The position numbers and the translations under genes were made by a program. A DNA stretch of 64,000 bases from Planctomycetota bacterium (lineage in GTDB: Bacteria; Planctomycetota; Planctomycetia; Pirellulales; Pirellulaceae), in assembly GCA_026692865.1 (NCBI GenBank), contig JAPLNI010000051.1:62001-126000 (forward strand), read 5' to 3'. Below, one piece after another: positions 1 to 8,889 of this stretch (position 1 is the stretch's first letter; each line of letters opens with the position of its first letter). The notes beneath the pieces are model-generated. The model saw only the letters and a program-made list of their open reading frames with translations, was not told where the DNA came from and did no database searches.

Positions 1-298
1 CGACGATCTTTCCACGACGCGTTCGCCTTACAAACCAAACACCACACCCAAGTCTTTCTTCCCATTTTTCGGCAAGCTTTAAAGCAAATGCTGGGTCCAT
101 CAATTCAATCGACGACGGAGCTCGCCAGCTTGGATTCTTCGGCTGAATCTGTCCCTCGACAGCTTCAGCGGAAATCCCAGTTTCAGCCAACCCATTGCTG
201 GGCGGCATGTTGCTACTGTTAGCATTCGCTTCGACACTCTCAATCGTGTGCCCTGAACAAATGGAAGCACCGGAGTTTGGTAAGGTGTTTTGTGTCAT
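1..298 (-). CDS. Partial CDS, probable membrane-fusion/efflux accessory protein (N-terminus only)
   Basis: An uninterrupted frame starts with ATG at 298 and runs off the left edge, giving about 99 residues. The product begins MTQNTLPNSGASIC and later reads SWRAPSSIELMDPAFALKLA and KWEERLGCGVWFVRR. There is no signal peptide in the first 60 residues, which are Asn/Ser-rich and look disordered. The gene lies 68 bp downstream of the HlyD-like gene on the same strand, so the two are probably co-transcribed. I infer a role in the same envelope or efflux system from this position only. I do not recognise a domain in the visible part. Confidence 0.55.
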   Translation of the reverse strand, partial: MTQNTLPNSGASICSGHTIESVEANANSSNMPPSNGLAETGISAEAVEGQIQPKNPSWRAPSSIELMDPAFALKLAEKWEERLGCGVWFVRRTRRGKIV

Positions 299-366
299 AG
301 CCGAATACGTTTTGAACTTGTTAAAGAGTAGCTATTCTGCGGGTTGCAGGATGCCTTCCGCTTCGA

Positions 367-1206
367 TTATGGCAAACGTTGGCATCGTGATCCGACGATC
401 TTAGTGTCGGAATTTTCGATGACCACACTGATCATGAACCATCCAGTTTCTGGATCTGCGACTGGCGGAACATATTCAACCGTACCTTCGACGCTATGGC
501 CGTTTGAAAGTTGAACTCGCATGGCACCGCCTCGAGTAATTGTTGGAAGTTCGCTCTCTTGGACCGAGAATGTCGCTCGCAATTTGGAAACATCGACGAG
601 CCTTAGAAGGACCGGTGCACTTGCTGCGACAAATTCGCCAATCTGCTTCTGAACATCTGTAACGATTCCGTCGATTGGTGCGACAATCGTTCGATCAGCA
701 AGCATCTTGCGATATCGATCTAGGTCGGCTTCAAGCACGACCGCGATGTCTTCCTCGGACTCCAGTCGCCCCTGACTGATAATCATTTCAGATTGAGTCC
801 GATCGAGTTCCGCGTTGCTGATTTTTCCTTCGGCGAATAGCTTCGTGATTTTGTCGAACTTTGTTTTCTGAAGCGCAAATTCAGCTCGGGCTTGCTTGAT
901 TTTTCCGGTACGCGCGGCCTCGGTCTCTTTCATCCGGAGTTGGGCTTCGACTGTCTCGGAGTGCAGGACAGCAAGCGGCTGGCCGGCATTTACAAAGTCG
1001 CCTGGTCGAACCAGCATCTTTTCGATAATACCCGTTTCCACCGTGGCAACTTCGATGTCTTGATACGGTTGCAAGACTCCGTCGAGTGCTCGGTCGCTCC
1101 ACGGAGAGGCGGCAGTCCCGGCTTTCCCGTTTTGAGCAATCGCCAATGACGAATCAACGGAAAGTAGCCAGAAACTAATGACGATGGCCGATAGTTTTCG
1201 AGTCAT
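367..1206 (-). CDS. HlyD-family periplasmic adaptor (efflux/secretion membrane fusion protein)
   Basis: This is a periplasmic adaptor of the HlyD/RND membrane-fusion type. The chosen ATG at 1206 gives a clean signal peptide (MTRKLSAIVISFWLL...LAIAQ). The frame stays open upstream to an ATG at 1341, with another ATG at 1236, but those extensions look unlike a leader. After the signal come a biotinyl-lipoyl half-motif (VETGIIEKMLVRPGDFVNAG), a coiled-coil hairpin with many Lys/Glu/Gln, and the second lipoyl half (RTIVAPIDGIVTDVQKQIGE). A beta-barrel segment follows (LRATFSVQESELPTI). The protein is about 279 residues, short for the family, and lacks a long C-terminal membrane-proximal domain. 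It is probably the first gene of an operon with the partial gene to its left. It is divergent from sufR. Confidence 0.8.
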   Translation of the reverse strand: MTRKLSAIVISFWLLSVDSSLAIAQNGKAGTAASPWSDRALDGVLQPYQDIEVATVETGIIEKMLVRPGDFVNAGQPLAVLHSETVEAQLRMKETEAARTGKIKQARAEFALQKTKFDKITKLFAEGKISNAELDRTQSEMIISQGRLESEEDIAVVLEADLDRYRKMLADRTIVAPIDGIVTDVQKQIGEFVAASAPVLLRLVDVSKLRATFSVQESELPTITRGGAMRVQLSNGHSVEGTVEYVPPVADPETGWFMISVVIENSDTKIVGSRCQRLP

Positions 1207-1458
1207 TCTCAGGCTAGTTAGAGTAGTATTAATCATCGCAATTCTTGATATAAAAGACAAAAGGATGAGGCCTTTGAGCCGTCTTATTCTGAAAGCTTCT
1301 AAGCCAAAAAATTGTTTCTCAACTGAGCTTTCCCAACTCATTTCCTTCGAACCCTAAGTCACGGAAATGGGCCACATGGTGGTGAAGCCGCAGTTGTTTA
1401 CCGAAAGTTCTCTGCGTGTAGCGATTGTTCGCGATTTTCCGGTTTTGACACGCTTATG

Positions 1459-1470
1459 AACGCAAGCGTT
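1459..1470. promoter_or_regulatory. Candidate operator palindrome between the divergent hlyD-like gene and sufR
   Basis: The sequence AACGCAAGCGTT has 5-bp inverted arms around an AA centre. It lies 54 bp upstream of the predicted -35 box of the SUF operon, in the spacer of two divergent genes. A regulator such as the adjacent SufR-like protein could bind here. The motif is short and does not match the CAAC-N6-GTTG site described for cyanobacterial SufR, so this is only a suggestion. Confidence 0.2.
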
Positions 1471-1523
1471 GAGCGAGTTCAATGGGCCAGTCGATCCCTT
1501 TTGTCGAATTAAAACAACGCCAC

Positions 1524-1552
1524 TTGTCAAAAATCAACCCAATCGCTATGAT
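1524..1552 (+). promoter_or_regulatory. Sigma-70 type promoter of the SUF operon
   Basis: A TTGTCA -35 box at 1524-1529 and a TATGAT -10 box at 1547-1552 are separated by exactly 17 bp. This predicts a start near 1559 and a leader of about 65 nt before the sufR-like ATG at 1624. No comparable promoter is obvious before sufC, so the regulator and the suf genes are probably transcribed together. Confidence 0.6.
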
Positions 1553-1623
1553 CTGAGTAATATTTAGATACACGAAAGTCATACAAATCTAGGCGATTTG
1601 CAACCTCTTTTTAGTTTCACCGA

Positions 1624-2349
1624 ATGACAATCACTCAAAAGGAAGCAGTCGAAGACACAATCGCAGCTGACTCCGTTAGTGTGCAAACGTCAGGTGGCGA
1701 CGCTCTTCGCCCCGTAGATCAGGTGGTTCTAGACCTGCTCCGTCGAAGACCTGGTTTGACAGTCACTGAGTTTCTTGAGCTGCTCGAAGTCACCCAAACT
1801 GCTGTCCGGATTCGACTTGATCGGCTGGAATCCCTGCAATTGATTGAAAGAAAGAAAGTTTCTGTAGGTCGAGGCCGTCCGGTTTACCAATATCACTTGA
1901 CGGACGCTGGCTGGCGTCATGTCGGAGTTACCTACGCGGATCTCGCCAGCGCGATCTGGTCTGAGATTGAGTCGATTCCCAATGAGGAGTTTCGAAAGCA
2001 ACTTCTAGGCGGGATTGCAAAACGGATGGGACAAGCGTACGCACTGCTGCTTCCCGTAAGTTCAACCTCGGACCGAATGGATGCTATGGCGAAATTGCTG
2101 ACTCAAAGAAAAATCCCAGCACAATTTAACAACCGATCGTCCGGGTCCGCAATGCATTTGCCGGTCATAACGGTACACGCTTGTCCGTTCCCAGACCTGG
2201 CAGCGGTGAATCGCAGGAGTGCCTGCGAGCTGGAGCAGGCGGTCTTCAGCGAAGCCGTCGGAGCACCGATGGAGTTGTCTTGCTGCCGTTTAGACGGTCA
2301 TGACTCATGCCAATTTCGCCCAGCAACTGCCGCTCTCGTAGCAAACTGA
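1624..2349 (+). CDS. sufR: SufR-like iron-sulfur sensing transcriptional regulator
   Basis: This is a 241-residue winged-helix repressor of the type that controls suf operons in cyanobacteria and actinobacteria. Residues about 33-100 form the DNA-binding domain (VTEFLELLEVTQTAVRIRLD, then the wing VGRGRPVYQYHLTDAG). The C-terminal half holds five cysteines, C187, C201, C220, C221 and C229. Their arrangement, CPFPDL, then RSACELE, then ELSCCRLDGHDSC, matches the [4Fe-4S]-binding region of SufR proteins. The gene lies directly upstream of sufC, so it probably shuts down the operon when its cluster is loaded. The ATG at 1624 has no clear Shine-Dalgarno. Without the cysteine pattern it could be called only an ArsR/DeoR-like regulator. 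Confidence 0.8.
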   Translation: MTITQKEAVEDTIAADSVSVQTSGGDALRPVDQVVLDLLRRRPGLTVTEFLELLEVTQTAVRIRLDRLESLQLIERKKVSVGRGRPVYQYHLTDAGWRHVGVTYADLASAIWSEIESIPNEEFRKQLLGGIAKRMGQAYALLLPVSSTSDRMDAMAKLLTQRKIPAQFNNRSSGSAMHLPVITVHACPFPDLAAVNRRSACELEQAVFSEAVGAPMELSCCRLDGHDSCQFRPATAALVAN

Positions 2350-2417
2350 ACAGTTCAATCTGATTTATCCCGTATCGTTCAAGTTTTATCCGTAAAAGTT
2401 CAACTACTAAGATTCAA

Positions 2418-3242
2418 ATGTCCCACATCCTAAAAATCGAAAACCTACACGTCGCAATCGAAGGCAAAGTAATTCTCAGAGGCGTCAACCTTGAGATGCA
2501 CCACGGCCAGACGCACGCTCTAATGGGACCAAATGGCTCAGGCAAAAGCACGCTTGGATTGGCGATCATGGGACATCCGAGCTACACAGTGACCGAAGGT
2601 TCAATCACTCTCGACGGCCAAGACATCACCGAGATGGAAGCTGATGAGCGTTCACGAATGGGTTTGTTCATGGCATTCCAACGACCAGTCGCGGTGCCTG
2701 GCGTGAAGATGGCAGATTTCCTTCGTCATGCTGCAACAAACGTTCGCCGACCAGATCGAAAAGAAGGCGAAGAATTGATTCCAATGCGTGAGTTCCGAAA
2801 AGAACTTAAGTCGAAGATGGAGCAACTGAAGATGGACTCCGAATTCGCTAGGCGTTACGTCAACGATGGCTTTTCGGGTGGAGAAATGAAGCGAGCTGAG
2901 ATTTTAACGATGGCAATGCTATCGCCAAAGTTTGCTGTTCTGGATGAAACAGATAGCGGGCTGGATGCTGATGCAGTACGGCTTGCAAGCACATCGATCG
3001 CTGAAATTGGTCGCGAGAAAATGGGCCTTTTGATCATCACTCACCACGACAAATTGCTCGAACACAATCCACCAGACTACACACACGTCATGCTTGGCGG
3101 TCGAATTGTTGAAACGGGCGGAATCGAACTGGCTCGCGAACTTCATGACCACGGTTACGATCGCATTCGAAAGGCTTACCCAGAAGCCGATGCCGCCAAT
3201 CAAGAACTCAATTCAAAAGAAGAACCAGCGATGATCGTGTAA
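2418..3242 (+). CDS. sufC: SufC, ABC-type ATPase of the SufBCD scaffold
   Basis: SufC is the cytosolic ATPase that drives conformational change in the SufB-SufD iron-sulfur scaffold. The 274-residue product has Walker A GPNGSGKST at 37-45, the signature FSGGEMKRAE at 152-161, and Walker B FAVLDETDSGLD from 172. The DETDSGLD form is typical of SufC. It is some 25 residues longer than the usual length of about 250. The extra residues lie in the helical region around 108-140 (RRPDRKEGEELIPM) and in a C-terminal tail. It starts 68 bp after the regulator, with sufB next on the same strand. Confidence 0.95.
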   Translation: MSHILKIENLHVAIEGKVILRGVNLEMHHGQTHALMGPNGSGKSTLGLAIMGHPSYTVTEGSITLDGQDITEMEADERSRMGLFMAFQRPVAVPGVKMADFLRHAATNVRRPDRKEGEELIPMREFRKELKSKMEQLKMDSEFARRYVNDGFSGGEMKRAEILTMAMLSPKFAVLDETDSGLDADAVRLASTSIAEIGREKMGLLIITHHDKLLEHNPPDYTHVMLGGRIVETGGIELARELHDHGYDRIRKAYPEADAANQELNSKEEPAMIV

Positions 3243-3330
3243 TACGATTTAGCATTGACTACAGCGAAAGTCATAACTTTCAAACCAAGACTGAAAATTG
3301 CAAAACCTGTTTCTAGAAAACGATAAAAAT

Positions 3331-4737
3331 ATGTCAACCGATATTGCCGGTAACGAAGCTGTTGGTGAAATCAACAAGTACGACTTTCGAACCGAAAGTA
3401 AAGCGTTCTTCAAAGCTCGTAAAGGTATCGATAAGGAAATCGTTAACCAAATTTCCGAGATCAAAAATGAACCTACTTGGATGCGAGACTATCGCTTGCA
3501 AGCTTTAGATATCTTTAATTCAAAGCCCATGCCAAAATGGGGCGGTGCGATCGATTTAGATTTCCAAGATATCTTTTACTACCTGAAACCGACCAGCAAG
3601 CAAGGGAAGACTTGGGATGAAGTTCCTCAAGAAATTAAGGACACTTTTGACAAGCTAGGCATCCCTGAAGCGGAGAAGAAGTTTCTTTCGGGTGTGAAGG
3701 CTCAGTTCGAGAGCGAAGTCGTTTATGGTTCTTTAAAAGAAGATCTCACTAAACAGGGCGTGGTTTTTACAGATACCGACACGGCTGTTCGCGAGCACTC
3801 GGACTTGCTCCGTGAGTACTTCGGTAAAGTCATTCCATCAACCGATAATAAGTTTGCGGCTCTGAATTCGGCTGTTTGGTCAGGTGGCTCGTTCATCTAT
3901 GTACCCAAAGGGGTCAAGATCGACTTCCCGCTGCAGGCGTACTTCCGCATTAATGCCGAGAACATGGGACAGTTCGAGCGAACCTTGATCATCGTCGACG
4001 AAGGCGCTTCGGTTCACTATGTCGAAGGTTGCACAGCACCGATGTACTCATCCGAGTCGTTGCATTCAGCTGTCGTCGAAGTTGTTTGCAAACGAGGCAG
4101 CCGATGCCGATACACGACCATTCAAAACTGGGCGAACAACATCTACAACCTCGTTACCAAACGTGCTGTCGCTTACGGCGATGCGACCATGGAGTGGGTT
4201 GATGGGAATCTTGGAAGCAAGCTTACCATGAAGTACCCCGCAGTTTACATGATGGAGCCCGGTGCTCGCGGTGAGATACTTTCGATCGCTTTTGCTTCTG
4301 CTGGTCAGCACCAAGATGCGGGCGCGAAACTGGTCCACGCGGCACCTCACACCACCGGCCAAATCATTAGCAAGTCGATTTCCAAAGGTGGCGGGCGAAG
4401 CAGTTATCGAGGTCTGGTTCGCGTTGAGAAAAACGCCGCCAAGTCCAAGTGCAACGTCGTTTGTGACGCGTTGATCCTGGACCCGCAATCTCGCAGTGAC
4501 ACCTACCCGTACATTGAGATTCTTGATCAAGATGTGTCCGTAGGTCACGAAGCCAGCGTGTCTCGTATCGGTGAAGAGCAACTCTTCTACTTGATGAGCC
4601 GAGGCCTTTCGGAAGCTGAGGCGGGGACCATGATTGTGAATGGATTTATCGAGCCACTCGTAAAAGAGCTTCCGATGGAGTACGCGGTCGAGATGAATCG
4701 ACTGATCCAACTGCAAATGACCGGATCCGTTGGCTAA
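3331..4737 (+). CDS. sufB: SufB, Fe-S cluster assembly scaffold
   Basis: SufB is the main scaffold subunit of SufBC2D, on which nascent clusters form. The product is 468 residues, normal for the family, starting [17 protein letters not shown]. An upstream in-frame TTG at 3298 is possible but less likely. Family landmarks include [20 protein letters not shown], the beta-helix segments [12 protein letters not shown] and [20 protein letters not shown], and the C-terminal [20 protein letters not shown]. The cysteine in VEGCTAP and the late glutamate and histidine residues are the usual candidates for cluster assembly. It is followed by a 101-bp gap and then sufD. Confidence 0.96.
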   Translation: MSTDIAGNEAVGEINKYDFRTESKAFFKARKGIDKEIVNQISEIKNEPTWMRDYRLQALDIFNSKPMPKWGGAIDLDFQDIFYYLKPTSKQGKTWDEVPQEIKDTFDKLGIPEAEKKFLSGVKAQFESEVVYGSLKEDLTKQGVVFTDTDTAVREHSDLLREYFGKVIPSTDNKFAALNSAVWSGGSFIYVPKGVKIDFPLQAYFRINAENMGQFERTLIIVDEGASVHYVEGCTAPMYSSESLHSAVVEVVCKRGSRCRYTTIQNWANNIYNLVTKRAVAYGDATMEWVDGNLGSKLTMKYPAVYMMEPGARGEILSIAFASAGQHQDAGAKLVHAAPHTTGQIISKSISKGGGRSSYRGLVRVEKNAAKSKCNVVCDALILDPQSRSDTYPYIEILDQDVSVGHEASVSRIGEEQLFYLMSRGLSEAEAGTMIVNGFIEPLVKELPMEYAVEMNRLIQLQMTGSVG

Positions 4738-4838
4738 AGGATGTTTGGCGATAATCTCGCACTTGATCGTCCAACGACAGCGAACCCCGTAACCTCATCA
4801 GTCAAATCAACACTCGATATTCTGTCTTTTATTTTCCT

Positions 4839-6164
4839 ATGTCAGCCGTCATCAAAAAACCAACTGCTCTCGAACCAAACCAATTCAAATCATTTCTCGA
4901 TCGACGCGTCGAGCCGAAGTGGTTGATCGAACAGCGTAAAGCCGCATGGCAGCAATTTGAGTTGATGGATTGGCCAAGTCGTAAATCCGAAGATTGGATG
5001 AGATCGGACTTGCGAGGATTCCACCTGGATAAATATACGGTTCTAGAGAATCCAGTTGACTTCAAGCCAGTATCGGAACATGGTTGCCCTATCCGCTTGC
5101 TGGAAGATGTTGATGTTGGAGGAAGGATAGTCGGATTCGACGGTCGGCTATTGCATGCATCTCTTGACCAGGAGATCGCGAATCAGGGAGTTATTTTTGA
5201 GTCGCTCGAATCGGCTTCCGTAAATCATAGCGAGCTGGTTCAAAAGTATTTGTTCTCGACAATCGATTCGACACTCGACAGGTTCGCTTCGCTGGAGGCT
5301 GCTGCTTGGTCGTCAGGTGGTTTCCTTTATGTCCCCAAAAATACGACTGTCACTAAACCGCTTCACGTCTTCGCGGGAATGTCTGATGGCGGTTGCGACG
5401 TTAGTCACCTGCTCGTAGTGCTTGAAGAAGGCGCGCAGGCGACTGTTCTCTACGAATGCTCGAGTGTGACCAAAACTTCAAGTGGATTCCACTGCGGTGG
5501 TTTAGAACTGATCGTGAAACCAGGTGCTCGTCTACGATTTGTCAAACTCCAAGAGTGGGGAGACCGTGTTTGGCACTTCTCGCATCAGCGAGCGACCGTC
5601 GATCGCGATGCCACACTACAATGGACAATCGCTGCCATGGGTGCGCGGTTCTCACAAGTCAATCAACAAGTGTCACTCGTAGGTGCTGGTGCTACCAGTC
5701 AAGTCAACGGCACGATGTTTACGAGTGGCAAGCAGCAGATGACTTTCAACACGATTCAGTACCATCTTGCTCCACATTGCCGAAGCGACTTTCTATATAA
5801 GGCCGCCCTTCAAGACAGTTCGAGAACCGTCTGGCGAGGAATGATAAAAGTCGCTCCAGGCGCGATGAAGACCGACGGTTACCAACGTAACGATAATCTG
5901 ATGTTGAGCGATCTGGCACGTGCTGACTCCATTCCTGGTTTGGAGATTAAGGCCGACGATGTTCGTTGCACTCACGGAAGCACTTCCGGAAAAGTTGACG
6001 AGGAATTGATTTTCTACGCTCAATCCCGAGGTTTCACTCGCCATGAAGCAGTCCGAATGATTGTGACTGGTTTCTTCCAGCAAATCTTTGACCGAATCAC
6101 CATCGAAAGCGTTCGGAAAGCACTTGGCTCGGCAATCGCCCGCCAAGTTCGCCAATACGATTAG
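4839..6164 (+). CDS. sufD: SufD, scaffold partner of SufB
   Basis: SufD is the SufB paralogue that completes SufBC2D and is linked to iron entry. The 441-residue product has a helical N-terminus (EQRKAAWQQFELMDWPSRKS, with the ED-W motif just after) and the core AAAWSSGGFLYVPKNTTVTK. A beta-helix follows, then the C-terminal DVRCTHGSTSGKVDEELIFY and SRGFTRHEAVRMIVTGFFQ. The CTHG(S/A)T-G motif is a SufD hallmark. It is the third structural gene of the operon, and the next gene follows after 218 bp that hold a palindromic repeat. Confidence 0.94.
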   Translation: MSAVIKKPTALEPNQFKSFLDRRVEPKWLIEQRKAAWQQFELMDWPSRKSEDWMRSDLRGFHLDKYTVLENPVDFKPVSEHGCPIRLLEDVDVGGRIVGFDGRLLHASLDQEIANQGVIFESLESASVNHSELVQKYLFSTIDSTLDRFASLEAAAWSSGGFLYVPKNTTVTKPLHVFAGMSDGGCDVSHLLVVLEEGAQATVLYECSSVTKTSSGFHCGGLELIVKPGARLRFVKLQEWGDRVWHFSHQRATVDRDATLQWTIAAMGARFSQVNQQVSLVGAGATSQVNGTMFTSGKQQMTFNTIQYHLAPHCRSDFLYKAALQDSSRTVWRGMIKVAPGAMKTDGYQRNDNLMLSDLARADSIPGLEIKADDVRCTHGSTSGKVDEELIFYAQSRGFTRHEAVRMIVTGFFQQIFDRITIESVRKALGSAIARQVRQYD

Positions 6165-6183
6165 AATCATGCACGATCAAGGC

Positions 6184-6280
6184 GAGAGGCAGAATGAAAA
6201 CTACCAGTGGCATAGGCTTCCAGCCTATGATCACATTACCACACAGGCTGGAAGCATAGCCATCTTGGTAAACTGACATC
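6184..6280. repeat. Palindromic intergenic repeat, family 2 (copy 1), inside the SUF operon
   Basis: A roughly 95-bp imperfect inverted repeat. The left arm contains GGCATAGGCTTCCAGCCT and the right arm AGGCTGGAAGCATAGCC, separated by about 17 nt. Almost the same sequence, with the same flanking GAGGCAGAATGA and a closing ACTGA, recurs at 42061-42157. In RNA it would fold into a long hairpin between sufD and the Rieske gene and could reduce read-through or stabilise the upstream mRNA. That effect is inferred. Confidence 0.8.
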
Positions 6281-6382
6281 CACCGCTTGCCTACGATCAT
6301 CCTCGATTAAAACCATAATCGCGTAAAATGTCGAAGTTCTTTAAGCCGCCGCTAAGTTAAACGATAAGAAATCTATTTACCC

Positions 6383-6721
6383 ATGAATAATGCCTCGAGT
6401 GCATCCAATAACGAATTTGTCTTCGTAGTGAAATTTGAAAAATTGATGCTCAATGTTCCCGCTACTTTCGAAGTCGATGATCGCTTTATCGTTATCGTTA
6501 AATGCGAAGATGGAGTATTCTGTGTGGACGATGTTTGTACACATGACGGTGGTACACTCGGGGATGGCGAGTACATTGATCATTGTCTGGTTTGCCCAAG
6601 ACACGGTGCGAAGTTTGATGTAAGAACCGGCGATGCCGTAACAATGCCAGCGACCGAACCGACCGGAAGTCATGAAATCAAAATCGATGGCGATGACGTT
6701 CTCGTCCGATTAGCAAGTTAA
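6383..6721 (+). CDS. Rieske [2Fe-2S] ferredoxin in the SUF operon
   Basis: A 112-residue soluble Rieske protein. The ligand motifs are CTHDGG (C52, H54) and CPRHGAKFD (C71, H74), spaced as in NirD-like and dioxygenase-type Rieske ferredoxins. There is no signal peptide or membrane anchor, so it is cytosolic. Its place between sufD and the SufT-like gene suggests that it is an electron carrier for, or a client of, the assembly machinery; that role is inferred. A second, different Rieske ferredoxin lies at 58334-58660. Confidence 0.88.
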   Translation: MNNASSASNNEFVFVVKFEKLMLNVPATFEVDDRFIVIVKCEDGVFCVDDVCTHDGGTLGDGEYIDHCLVCPRHGAKFDVRTGDAVTMPATEPTGSHEIKIDGDDVLVRLAS

Positions 6722-6767
6722 CATTATTCATTGTCAGTGACTCCTTTGTGGTTGAGGTCCATACGCT

Positions 6768-7175
6768 ATGCCAGTTACAGAAGATCTAGTTCGAGATGAA
6801 CTCAAAAAGGTGATTGATCCCGAATTGTTTGTAAACATCGTCGATCTCGGTTTAATCTACGTTGTAGATATTCAACCGGCAGCCGCAGACACTCCTGTTG
6901 CAGAAACCTCTGCCGCTGAGCTAGCCGGTGAATCTTCGGACAATCAACCGGCAGCACCTGTCGAAGCCACGGCTATTAACAAGTGTGACGTGAAGATCGA
7001 GATGACCATGACCAGCCCTATGTGTCCGGCAGGTCCTCAGCTAGTGGCCAACTCGAGACAAGTTGTTGAAGCGATTGAAGGGGTTGCAAAGGTTGATATT
7101 AAAGTCGTTATGGATCCACCTTGGACTCCAGACTGTATGACTGAAGATGCACGTGATCAATTAGGGATTTTCTAA
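6768..7175 (+). CDS. sufT: SufT-like MIP18/DUF59 protein with an internal acidic insert
   Basis: A 135-residue MIP18-family (DUF59) protein. Such proteins, including SufT, assist Fe-S maturation and delivery. The fold is recognisable at both ends: VRDELKKVIDPELFVNIVDL at the start, and MTMTSPMCPAGPQL followed by VKVVMDPPWTPDCMTEDAR-type sequence at the end, with the conserved cysteine in SPMCPAG. Between the first beta strands lies an Ala/Glu/Ser-rich insert of about 35 residues (PAAADTPVAETSAAEL onward), where other family members have a short loop. It sits 3 nt before the SufE-SufS gene and is probably translationally coupled to it. Confidence 0.82.
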   Translation: MPVTEDLVRDELKKVIDPELFVNIVDLGLIYVVDIQPAAADTPVAETSAAELAGESSDNQPAAPVEATAINKCDVKIEMTMTSPMCPAGPQLVANSRQVVEAIEGVAKVDIKVVMDPPWTPDCMTEDARDQLGIF

Positions 7176-7178
7176 ACG

Positions 7179-8879
7179 GTGAGCAGTTCCATACACCCGG
7201 TCAGCGTCGATGAGATTCGCGAAGAAATGGCTGACTTGGAGACCGCTGAAGAGCGAGTCGGATATCTAATTGAGCTTGGGGACACGCTTGCGCCTTTTGA
7301 TGACGCAGCGAAAACGGAAGTCAATCGCGTTCTTGGTTGCCAAAGCATGGTTTGGTTGACCTCGTCGAATTTCCATGAGCAGCTAGTTTTTTCTGCCACC
7401 AGCGATGCCCCAATGGTCAAAGGCTTGGTTGCTATCCTTGTCGGTGCGTTTTCTTATAAGAGCCCGCAGCAGATAATCGATTTTCCGATATTGGAACTTT
7501 TTGACGATCTTCAGCTCAAAACCTTTGTCTCACCACTTCGGAGCAACGGTTTGTTCTCAATGGTACAAAAGGTGATTTCCATTGCCCAGGCAACTCAGGC
7601 AGTCGAACATCCAAGCGGAGAGATACAAACGAACGACTTCGTGCGACCCGTTCCAACGAAGTCGATCGCGGCATGCCGATCCGATTTTCCGATTTTGTCG
7701 CGAGTGTTACCAAACGGGAAACCTTTAATCTATCTCGATAACGCAGCCACCTCGCAGCGTCCGGCTTCTGTCATGAAAGCAATGGACGAAGCTTATGAAC
7801 AACATTTCAGTAATGTTCATCGATCCGGTCACGCATTAGCTGCCGAAACCACGACGGCGATGGAAGAGTCGAGACAGTCGATCGCAGATTTTATTAACGC
7901 AGCTTCAAAAGATGAGATTGTTTTTACTTCGGGCACGACTGCTTCAATCAATCTCGTTGCCCGGGCATGGGGCGATGCATTTCTTCAAGCTGGCGATGAA
8001 ATCCTTCTCACCGAAATGGAACATCACTCGAACATCGTTCCATGGCAGCAGCTAGCTTCAAGAACGGGCGCGGTCATCCGTTGGGTTCCAATTACAGATG
8101 ATTTCCATCTTGATCTGGTGGCTTTCGAGAATGCTTTGGGGCCTCGAACAAAGATAGTCGCCATCACTGCTGTCTCCAACGTTTTAGGAACAATCAATCC
8201 GATCAGAAAGATCACCGATCTCGCTCATCATGTTGGAGCCGTTGTGCTCGTGGATGCAGCCCAAGCGATTCCTCATGGTGATGTAAATGTTCAAGCAATG
8301 GACGCTGATTTTTTAGTCTTCAGCGGACACAAAATGCTAGGTCCAACGGGCATTGGGGTTTTGTATGGAAATCGAAAGCTTTTAGAGTTAATGCCTGCCT
8401 TTCTTGGTGGCGGGAATATGATCCAGAGTGTTACTACTGAGGGTTTCACTCAAGCAGGTATACCGCATCGATTTGAAGCAGGAACTGCGGCCATTGTCGA
8501 ATCGATCGGGTTAAAACCAGCCGTGGATTATCTACTCGCACTTGGTCCTGAAGCAATTTTGCAGCAAGAGCGACTGCTGTGTGATCGAGCGATGCATGGT
8601 ATATCCGCCATGCCTGGTGTGCGAACCTTTGGGCCTGGACTTAATGATAAGACAGGCGTGTTAACATTCGTCGTCGATGGTGTGGACTCGCAACAGGTAG
8701 CTCACCTTCTGGACAACCAAGGGATCGCGATTCGGGTTGGGCATCATTGTGCAATGCCACTCCACCACCGACTGGGGCTCGGTGCGTCGTGTCGCGCTTC
8801 TTTCTACTTCTACAATACGATAGAAGAAGTCGACCATTTCATCTCGGCCATGCATTCGATAGTTAGATCGAAGGCGTAA
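7179..8879 (+). CDS. sufS: SufE-SufS fusion: sulfur acceptor joined to cysteine desulfurase
   Basis: A 566-residue fusion. Residues 1-140 are SufE, with the sulfur-accepting cysteine C54 in VLGCQSMVWL. A linker of about 25 residues follows. Residues from about 165 are a class V aminotransferase-fold cysteine desulfurase of the SufS group. It shows IYLDNAATSQRP, NVHRSGHAL, the PLP lysine K385 in FSGHKMLGPTGIG, RVGHHCAMPL, and the catalytic cysteine C538 in GASCRASFYFYNT. The start is a GTG at 7179, only 3 nt after the SufT-like stop. A fusion would tether donor and acceptor so that persulfide passes within one chain. It closes the operon and converges on the next gene. Confidence 0.93.
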   Translation: MSSSIHPVSVDEIREEMADLETAEERVGYLIELGDTLAPFDDAAKTEVNRVLGCQSMVWLTSSNFHEQLVFSATSDAPMVKGLVAILVGAFSYKSPQQIIDFPILELFDDLQLKTFVSPLRSNGLFSMVQKVISIAQATQAVEHPSGEIQTNDFVRPVPTKSIAACRSDFPILSRVLPNGKPLIYLDNAATSQRPASVMKAMDEAYEQHFSNVHRSGHALAAETTTAMEESRQSIADFINAASKDEIVFTSGTTASINLVARAWGDAFLQAGDEILLTEMEHHSNIVPWQQLASRTGAVIRWVPITDDFHLDLVAFENALGPRTKIVAITAVSNVLGTINPIRKITDLAHHVGAVVLVDAAQAIPHGDVNVQAMDADFLVFSGHKMLGPTGIGVLYGNRKLLELMPAFLGGGNMIQSVTTEGFTQAGIPHRFEAGTAAIVESIGLKPAVDYLLALGPEAILQQERLLCDRAMHGISAMPGVRTFGPGLNDKTGVLTFVVDGVDSQQVAHLLDNQGIAIRVGHHCAMPLHHRLGLGASCRASFYFYNTIEEVDHFISAMHSIVRSKA

Positions 8880-8889
8880 TCGTTGAATA

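Noticed and set aside
195-404. Short plus-strand ORF of 69 codons near the left edge
   Set aside because: It lies opposite the open partial minus-strand gene and has a run of hydrophobic residues only by chance.
340-440. Frameshift at the 3' end of the HlyD-like gene
   Set aside because: An alternative frame gives MPTFAIIEAEGILQPAE, but the annotated ending GSRCQRLP also fits the family, so there is no firm sign of a frameshift.
1459-1600. Canonical cyanobacterial SufR operator (CAAC-N6-GTTG)
   Set aside because: The only near match (CAACGCCACTTGTC) fails in the second half-site, so the true operator remains open.
4066-4716. Minus-strand open frame of 216 codons inside sufB
   Set aside because: sufB is certain in the opposite frame and the shadow translation resembles no protein.
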